The notes below the pieces were generated by a model. The model made no database searches. It saw only the letters and a program-made list of their open reading frames with translations, and was not told the DNA's origin. The position numbers and the translations under genes are program-made. From Shewanella algidipiscicola (GTDB lineage: Bacteria; Pseudomonadota; Gammaproteobacteria; Enterobacterales; Shewanellaceae): a DNA stretch of 64,000 nucleotides. The DNA lies in NCBI RefSeq assembly GCF_003605125.1, contig NZ_QPQT01000008.1, forward strand, positions 124,001 to 188,000. The letters are read 5' to 3'. Positions 59,471 to 64,000 of the stretch are shown here, in pieces (positions within the stretch are counted from its first letter, which is position 1; each line of letters opens with the position of its first letter).

Positions 59471-60895
59471 ATGTCTGTGACCCTTTCTCATGTAAAAGAT
59501 GCACTCTCTATTTACTGTCACAAGCGGGTGTTAATTCTGCTGTTATTAGGCTTTTCTGCCGGCTTGCCTTTGATGCTGGTATTTTCCACTCTATCTTTCT
59601 GGTTGCGTGAAGCCGGTATCGACAGAACCGCCATAGGTTATTTCAGTTGGATAGCCTTAGCTTATGCCATTAAATGGGCATGGTCGCCCTTAGTTGACCG
59701 CTTATCCCTGCCCTTTTTTACCCGATTACTTGGCCGGCGACGCGGATGGATGCTGTTTGCCCAGTTAATATTAGTGATCGCCATTTTGGGCATGAGTCAG
59801 AGCGATCCGGTACAAGATTTGGAACGCCTGGCACTCTTTGCACTTATGGTCGCCTTTGCTTCTGCGACGCAAGATATTGTGATCGATGCCTTTCGTATCG
59901 ACTCGGCACCGATAAAAATGCAAGCGGCGCTCGCCGCCGCTTACCAAGTGGGTTATCGCAGCGCCATGATTGTGGCCACAGCTGGCGCCTTAACCATAGC
60001 CGCATGGGTCGGCCCCAGTAGTCAAGTTTACGATCTTGCTTCATGGCAAACCGCATATCTCGTGATGGCCGCGCTGATGTCTGTCGGCATCATCACCACT
60101 TTAATGAGCAAAGAGCCACAGGTGGAAACCAAGGACGCTGACGCCAAAGAAGCAGAGCTTAAAATTGCCCTCGCTAAACATCATCATAGAGTGGTGGCTG
60201 CGGCACTTTCTTGGATTTATACCGCCAGTATTTTACCCTTTATCGACTTCTTTAAACGCTATGGCTACAGTGCCTTTTTAATCTTACTGTTGATCTCCTG
60301 CTATCGCATCTCAGATATCGTCATGGGGATCATGGCGAATGTGTTCTATGTCGACATGGGATTTTCCAAGGCCGAAATCGCCGCCATCAGCAAGGTCTAT
60401 GGGTTAATCATGACCTTAGTCGGCGCTGGCGCGGGTGGCGTATTACTGGCCCGTTATGGCACCATGAAAATATTATTTTTAGGCGCCTTGATGGTCGCAC
60501 TCACTAACCTGCTATTTGCCTATCAGGCGATGGTGGGTTATGACGTCAATCTGTTAACGGCCGTGATCTCCATCGATAATTTCAGCGCCGGCATTGCCAC
60601 CGCCGCCTTTATTGCTTACCTCTCGAGCTTGACGAGTAGCGGCTATAGCGCGACGCAATATGCATTACTGTCGTCAATTATGTTGTTGTTTCCTAAATTT
60701 ATTGCAGGATTTTCAGGTGCCTATATCGATGCTTTCGGCTATATCAACTTTTTTGTTGCAGCCAGTGTTATCGGTTTTCCTGTGTTGGGCTTAATTGTAT
60801 TGGTGCAGAAATTTGCGCCTCACCCAAGCGATGATTTAAGTGCAGCTCAAGCCAGTGCAGAGCAAACCTCTGTCGCCCCTAAAACAGAGCCCTAA
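59471..60895 (+). CDS. AmpG-type muropeptide MFS transporter
   Basis: Inner-membrane permease importing anhydromuropeptides for cell-wall recycling. The 474 residues contain 12-14 helices of the major facilitator fold. AmpG signatures include FSAGLPLMLVFSTLSFWLRE, WAWSPLVDR, GRRRGWMLFAQL, ATQDIVIDAFRID and the GIATAAFIAYLSSLTSSGYS segment. The tail is polar (Gln/Ala/Ser). Its neighbourhood (yajG upstream, yajQ downstream) supports the assignment. Confidence 0.93.
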   Translation: MSVTLSHVKDALSIYCHKRVLILLLLGFSAGLPLMLVFSTLSFWLREAGIDRTAIGYFSWIALAYAIKWAWSPLVDRLSLPFFTRLLGRRRGWMLFAQLILVIAILGMSQSDPVQDLERLALFALMVAFASATQDIVIDAFRIDSAPIKMQAALAAAYQVGYRSAMIVATAGALTIAAWVGPSSQVYDLASWQTAYLVMAALMSVGIITTLMSKEPQVETKDADAKEAELKIALAKHHHRVVAAALSWIYTASILPFIDFFKRYGYSAFLILLLISCYRISDIVMGIMANVFYVDMGFSKAEIAAISKVYGLIMTLVGAGAGGVLLARYGTMKILFLGALMVALTNLLFAYQAMVGYDVNLLTAVISIDNFSAGIATAAFIAYLSSLTSSGYSATQYALLSSIMLLFPKFIAGFSGAYIDAFGYINFFVAASVIGFPVLGLIVLVQKFAPHPSDDLSAAQASAEQTSVAPKTEP

Positions 60896-60977
60896 CCTCA
60901 ACTGGCCAATGCTAAATGTAAGATGTTAAGTGTGGGCTGTTAGCTACGCCCCATGACAACATAGACTCAAGCGCAAA

Positions 60978-61015
60978 TAAAAAGCCCCGAGTGAAGGCTC
61001 ACTCAGGGCTTTTTA
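60978..61015. terminator. Bidirectional terminator between ampG-like gene and yajQ
   Basis: A long stem, AAAAAGCCCCGAGTGA with TCACTCAGGGCTTTTT, has one mismatch and a short loop. It lies between convergent genes. Confidence 0.88.
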
Positions 61016-61082
61016 TGATAGCTGTCATGTTGGACTTAGTTAAAACCGCAGTCGATGCGCTTACATCTGATGCAACAAACTA

Positions 61083-61568
61083 TCAGTCACGAAAGTTATT
61101 GAACTGGAATGGCTGCCCCAAATCCGACTCACGTGCCAATGCCATTACCGCTTGCAAGTCATCGCGCTTCTTACCTGTCACTCGCACCGAGTCACCCTGA
61201 ATCGCCGCCTGCACTTTAAGCTTGCTATCTTTAATCTGTTTAACCAGCTTTTTCGCCACTAGGCTGTCGATGCCCTCTTTAAAAGTCACTTTAAGCGAGA
61301 AGGTTTTTCCGCTATGGATCGCCTTATCGGCGACCTCCATCGAAGCAGGATCAACATTGCGTTTGCTCAGTTGGTTACGCAACATATCGAGCAGTTGTTG
61401 GCATTGAAAATCAGACTCTGAAGCCAAGGTCACCTGATGATCTTTGTAGGTGATTTCCGCTTCAACATTGCGAAAATCAAATCGAGTGCTCAGCTCTCGA
61501 CGGGTATTATCGACCGCATTGCGCAGTTCAACTTCATTCACTTCCGATACGATATCCATTGATGGCAT
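61083..61568 (-). CDS. yajQ: YajQ-family nucleotide-binding protein
   Basis: 161 residues with two RNP-like alpha/beta domains. The N-terminus is [20 protein letters not shown], then [16 protein letters not shown]. The C-terminus is [20 protein letters not shown] and ends [12 protein letters not shown]. Members bind nucleotides or RNA, and some bind cyclic-di-GMP; the target here is unknown. It lies between the ampG-like gene and panE on opposite strands. Confidence 0.95.
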   Translation of the reverse strand: MPSMDIVSEVNEVELRNAVDNTRRELSTRFDFRNVEAEITYKDHQVTLASESDFQCQQLLDMLRNQLSKRNVDPASMEVADKAIHSGKTFSLKVTFKEGIDSLVAKKLVKQIKDSKLKVQAAIQGDSVRVTGKKRDDLQAVMALARESDLGQPFQFNNFRD

Positions 61569-61735
61569 GTGTATTCCTCATGTTGCCGCTCGATCTAATG
61601 GCGCTAGTTTACCTTTTTGCTGTCAGTGAGGCCAAAAAAAGTTAACGCTGGCACGAACGACTCAGACTTAATTATTAATGACTTTAGGATGACATTTTTC
61701 TATGATTGCTAAAATTCGCCGATGTATCGTGACCT

Positions 61736-62098
61736 GTGAACTCAAGAAAATTCATTTTTAAAATCGCCCTACTTATCGCCTTACTGGTGATCAGTTATTT
61801 AGTCTTCTCTCGTCCGAGTTATTCTCAAGCGATCCCCAATCTAGATAAAATTGGCCATCTAGGCAGCTTTTTCTGTCTGGCCTTGCTGACGCATTTAGCC
61901 TTTGAGCCCAAATGGTATAGTCTGGCAGCGATACTCGCCGCTTACGCCTGCTTTATCGAAGCGGTACAATCGCGCCTGCCTTATCGCAGCGCTTCACTTG
62001 GCGACTTTATCGCCGATATGCTCGGTGTTATGCTGTTTTATTGTGGCTTGTGGTTGTATCGACGCTATATCAAAGCCACTGTCATCCAACAAAATTAA
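61736..62098 (+). CDS. VanZ-like membrane protein
   Basis: 120 residues with three or four membrane helices and the VanZ-like pattern: PNLDKIGHLGSFFCLALLTH, then AAYACFIEAVQSRLPYRSAS-LGDFIADMLGV. The conserved acid/Gln pair (EAVQ) and D-F-x-x-D motif are present. Function is unknown in this context; it is unlikely to be glycopeptide resistance. The start is GTG. It is 7 bases ahead of panE, so cotranslation is likely. Confidence 0.85.
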   Translation: MNSRKFIFKIALLIALLVISYLVFSRPSYSQAIPNLDKIGHLGSFFCLALLTHLAFEPKWYSLAAILAAYACFIEAVQSRLPYRSASLGDFIADMLGVMLFYCGLWLYRRYIKATVIQQN

Positions 62099-62105
62099 GC
62101 AAGCC

Positions 62106-63074
62106 ATGAGCCCTCAAATATCATCGGTAAATCAAACCGACTCTCCCCAACCTAGCATCGCCATAGTCGGCGCTGGGGCCATTGGTCAATTACTGTTTCA
62201 TCAATTAGCCAGTGCAGGGCAAGCGCCGCTGCTTATCGGTCGGCAACAAGCTAGTACCGATAACAGACCGACCTTGCTACAATTTACCGACCTAAAGGGT
62301 GTCCCATCGACCCGCACAGCCCAAGTTATCATCCCCAACAGCGATGAGGCGCAGGCTGACTTAAAGCACATCACGCTGCTGATTGTCTGCGTTAAAGCCT
62401 ATCAAGTCATCGAGACCCTCAAACCGCTGCTACCTCGCCTTAATCGCGAGTGCCAACTGTTATTACTGCATAATGGAATGGGCCCACATCTGGCCCTTGC
62501 CCCCTACCTCAACGGGCGAACCCTCTGCCTTGGCACCACATCGCAAGGGGCCTTAAAGCAACAGCGCTGGCAGGTGCGTCAAACAGGGGCAGGCCTTACC
62601 CAGCTCGGGCTATTTAGCGGCCCGAAACTGACACAAACGACGAAAACACACTTACTTAATGCCATTCCCAATAGCCAGTGGTGTAGCGACATTATTCCTA
62701 TGCTCTGGCAGAAATTGGCGGTCAATATTGCAATCAACCCCTTAACTGCTATTTATCAGTGTCGCAATGGGGCATTGGCCGCTCCTCAATATCGTCACAC
62801 CATCTTAGGGCTGCTTGATGAGGTGATCTTGGTGGCTCAGGCTGAGCAGGTGCCGCTTGCCAGAGAGCCTCTCATTACGCGGGTATTTGACGTTATTCAC
62901 TTAACCGCTAATAACTTCTCGTCGATGTATCAAGATATTGCCCATCGGCGGCCAACCGAAATCGATGCCATAACGGGTTATCTTATCCAGCGCGCTGCCA
63001 CTCATGGCATCCCAACGCCCCATAATCAGGCCATCTATCAGCAGCTCACGACGCTTGAGCAGCGCTCGAACTAG
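62106..63074 (+). CDS. panE: 2-dehydropantoate 2-reductase (ketopantoate reductase)
   Basis: NADPH-dependent step of pantothenate/CoA synthesis. The 322 residues carry IAIVGAGAIGQLLFHQLASA (nucleotide), ITLLIVCVKAYQVIETL, LLHNGMGPH, the catalytic Lys in MLWQKLAVNIAINPLTAIY, and the C-terminal SSMYQDIAHRRPTEIDAITG. The frame stays open through the VanZ-like gene, but ATG at 62106 (MSPQISSVNQTD) is the natural start. yajQ-panE adjacency is also seen in E. coli. Confidence 0.95.
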   Translation: MSPQISSVNQTDSPQPSIAIVGAGAIGQLLFHQLASAGQAPLLIGRQQASTDNRPTLLQFTDLKGVPSTRTAQVIIPNSDEAQADLKHITLLIVCVKAYQVIETLKPLLPRLNRECQLLLLHNGMGPHLALAPYLNGRTLCLGTTSQGALKQQRWQVRQTGAGLTQLGLFSGPKLTQTTKTHLLNAIPNSQWCSDIIPMLWQKLAVNIAINPLTAIYQCRNGALAAPQYRHTILGLLDEVILVAQAEQVPLAREPLITRVFDVIHLTANNFSSMYQDIAHRRPTEIDAITGYLIQRAATHGIPTPHNQAIYQQLTTLEQRSN

Positions 63075-63194
63075 CCGAGTTGACGCCGCAAAGCTTATTG
63101 CTTGTCTTTGTTTTTATGTGTTTTACCCCTCATTCATAGATTAACGGCTACAGTTAATTAAGGCATTAGCAGACCAGCCGACACGAGGTGAGTG

Positions 63195-64000
63195 ATGAAG
63201 CGAGAGCAATGGAATTCGAGGGTGGGATTTATCTTAGCCGCAGTAGGCTCTGCCATTGGGCTGGGTAATATTTGGCGCTTTCCTTATATGGCTTACGAAA
63301 ATGGCGGCGGCGCCTTCTTTGTACCCTATCTGTTTGCCATGGTCACCGCGGGCATCCCATTTATGATCATGGAGTTTAGCCTAGGCCATAAACTTAAAAA
63401 GACCGCCCCGCGTATCTTTAATCAACTGGGGGCCAACTTAGGGCTCCGCCTCGAGTGGTTGGGGTGGTTTCAGGTGTTTATTGCCGCCATCATCGCGGTC
63501 TATTATGTGGCCATTATCGGCTGGACCCTCTCTTTTTTGGGCTTCTCTTTCAGCCAGAGTTGGGGGGATGATCCTAACGCCTTCTTCTTTGAGCAGTATC
63601 TACAGTTAGGTAATAATTCCCCAACGAATTTAGGTCAGTTCCAGTGGGGCATTGCCGCCGCCATGAGCTTAGCATGGGCCATCACGACAATGGCGGTGTT
63701 CACTGGGGTTAAAGGCGGCATTGAACGGGCGAGTAAAATCATGATGCCCATGCTATTTATTATGGTGTTGGTGTTGATCACCCGAGTGCTGTTGTTACCC
63801 GGCGCGCTATCGGGTCTAAACTACTTGTTTGAGCCCGATTTTAGTCGTTTATTAGATATTCAAGTCTGGTCCGCCGCCTATGGGCAGATATTTTTCACCT
63901 TAAGCGTCGGCTTTGCCATTATGCTAGCTTACTCCAGCTACCTGCCCACCAAAGCCGACATCAACAATAATGCCTTTATGACAGTGCTGATCAATTGTGG
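63195..64000 (+). CDS. Sodium:neurotransmitter symporter-family transporter (truncated by window)
   Basis: Na+-dependent amino-acid-type transporter; the first ~268 codons are visible. The start MKREQWNSRVGFILAAVGSA leads into the family motif AIGLGNIWRFPYMAYENGGG with the Na+-site Asn. Further helices follow (LGWFQVFIAAIIAVYYVAII, AVFTGVKGGIERASKIMMP, SVGFAIMLAYSSYLP). GAGGTG precedes the ATG. The C-terminus lies beyond 64,000. It fits a cell with a sodium economy based on Na+-NQR, but the substrate cannot be read. Confidence 0.92.
   Translation, partial: MKREQWNSRVGFILAAVGSAIGLGNIWRFPYMAYENGGGAFFVPYLFAMVTAGIPFMIMEFSLGHKLKKTAPRIFNQLGANLGLRLEWLGWFQVFIAAIIAVYYVAIIGWTLSFLGFSFSQSWGDDPNAFFFEQYLQLGNNSPTNLGQFQWGIAAAMSLAWAITTMAVFTGVKGGIERASKIMMPMLFIMVLVLITRVLLLPGALSGLNYLFEPDFSRLLDIQVWSAAYGQIFFTLSVGFAIMLAYSSYLPTKADINNNAFMTVLINC

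Overview
The window looks like a chromosomal segment of a Shewanella-type gammaproteobacterium. This is inferred from protein character (long Ala/Glu/Lys-rich InfB N-terminus, paired bacterioferritins, sodium-pumping NQR) and from gene order (secG-tRNA-Leu-tRNA-fMet-rimP-nusA-infB; rlmE-ftsH; carAB; dnaKJ; a yajG-ampG-yajQ-panE neighbourhood). No database search was possible, so the genus is an inference.

Positions 1-32,200 are mostly conserved core genes on the minus strand. They cover translation and transcription (infB truncated at the window edge, nusA, rimP, two tRNAs), protein export and central metabolism (secG, tpiA, glmM, folP), proteostasis (rlmE-ftsH and dnaK-dnaJ, each behind sigma32-type promoters), carbamoyl phosphate and lysine synthesis (greA, carAB, dapB), an FKBP isomerase, an M48 lipoprotein protease, proBA, a purine permease and two peptidases (M17, pepD). 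Between the permease and the M17 peptidase, at 28.1-28.6 kb, lies an unexplained transcription unit on the minus strand. It has a good promoter, a folded leader, a 30-codon ORF with a strong ribosome site and a strong terminator.

Positions 32,400-40,700 are accessory and AT-rich: a secreted alpha/beta hydrolase, a DUF4287/DUF5655-like protein, a decayed IS91-type element (integrase C-terminus plus a transposase frameshifted by a 13-bp tandem duplication), and six integron attC sites with their gene cassettes, all in the minus orientation and without an integrase. Copies of a hairpin-forming ~300-bp repeat flank this region, one inverted on the left and two in tandem on the right.

Positions 40,725-64,000 return to core genes. 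They include dinB, two complementary bacterioferritin subunits, the nqrABCDEF-apbE-nqrM operon (Na+-translocating quinone reductase with its flavin-transfer and iron-site maturation factors), luxS, bolA and a gcvR-like regulator. An alkB-like repair gene, rlmG, a membrane hydroxylase and a DUF2804 gene follow, then the yajG-cyclophilin-ampG-yajQ-VanZ-panE cluster. A sodium-dependent transporter gene is cut by the right edge.

Several starts were moved from the longest ORF to a start with a Shine-Dalgarno, notably TTG starts for carA, rimP and folP and GTG starts for glmM, proA, pepD and nqrC.
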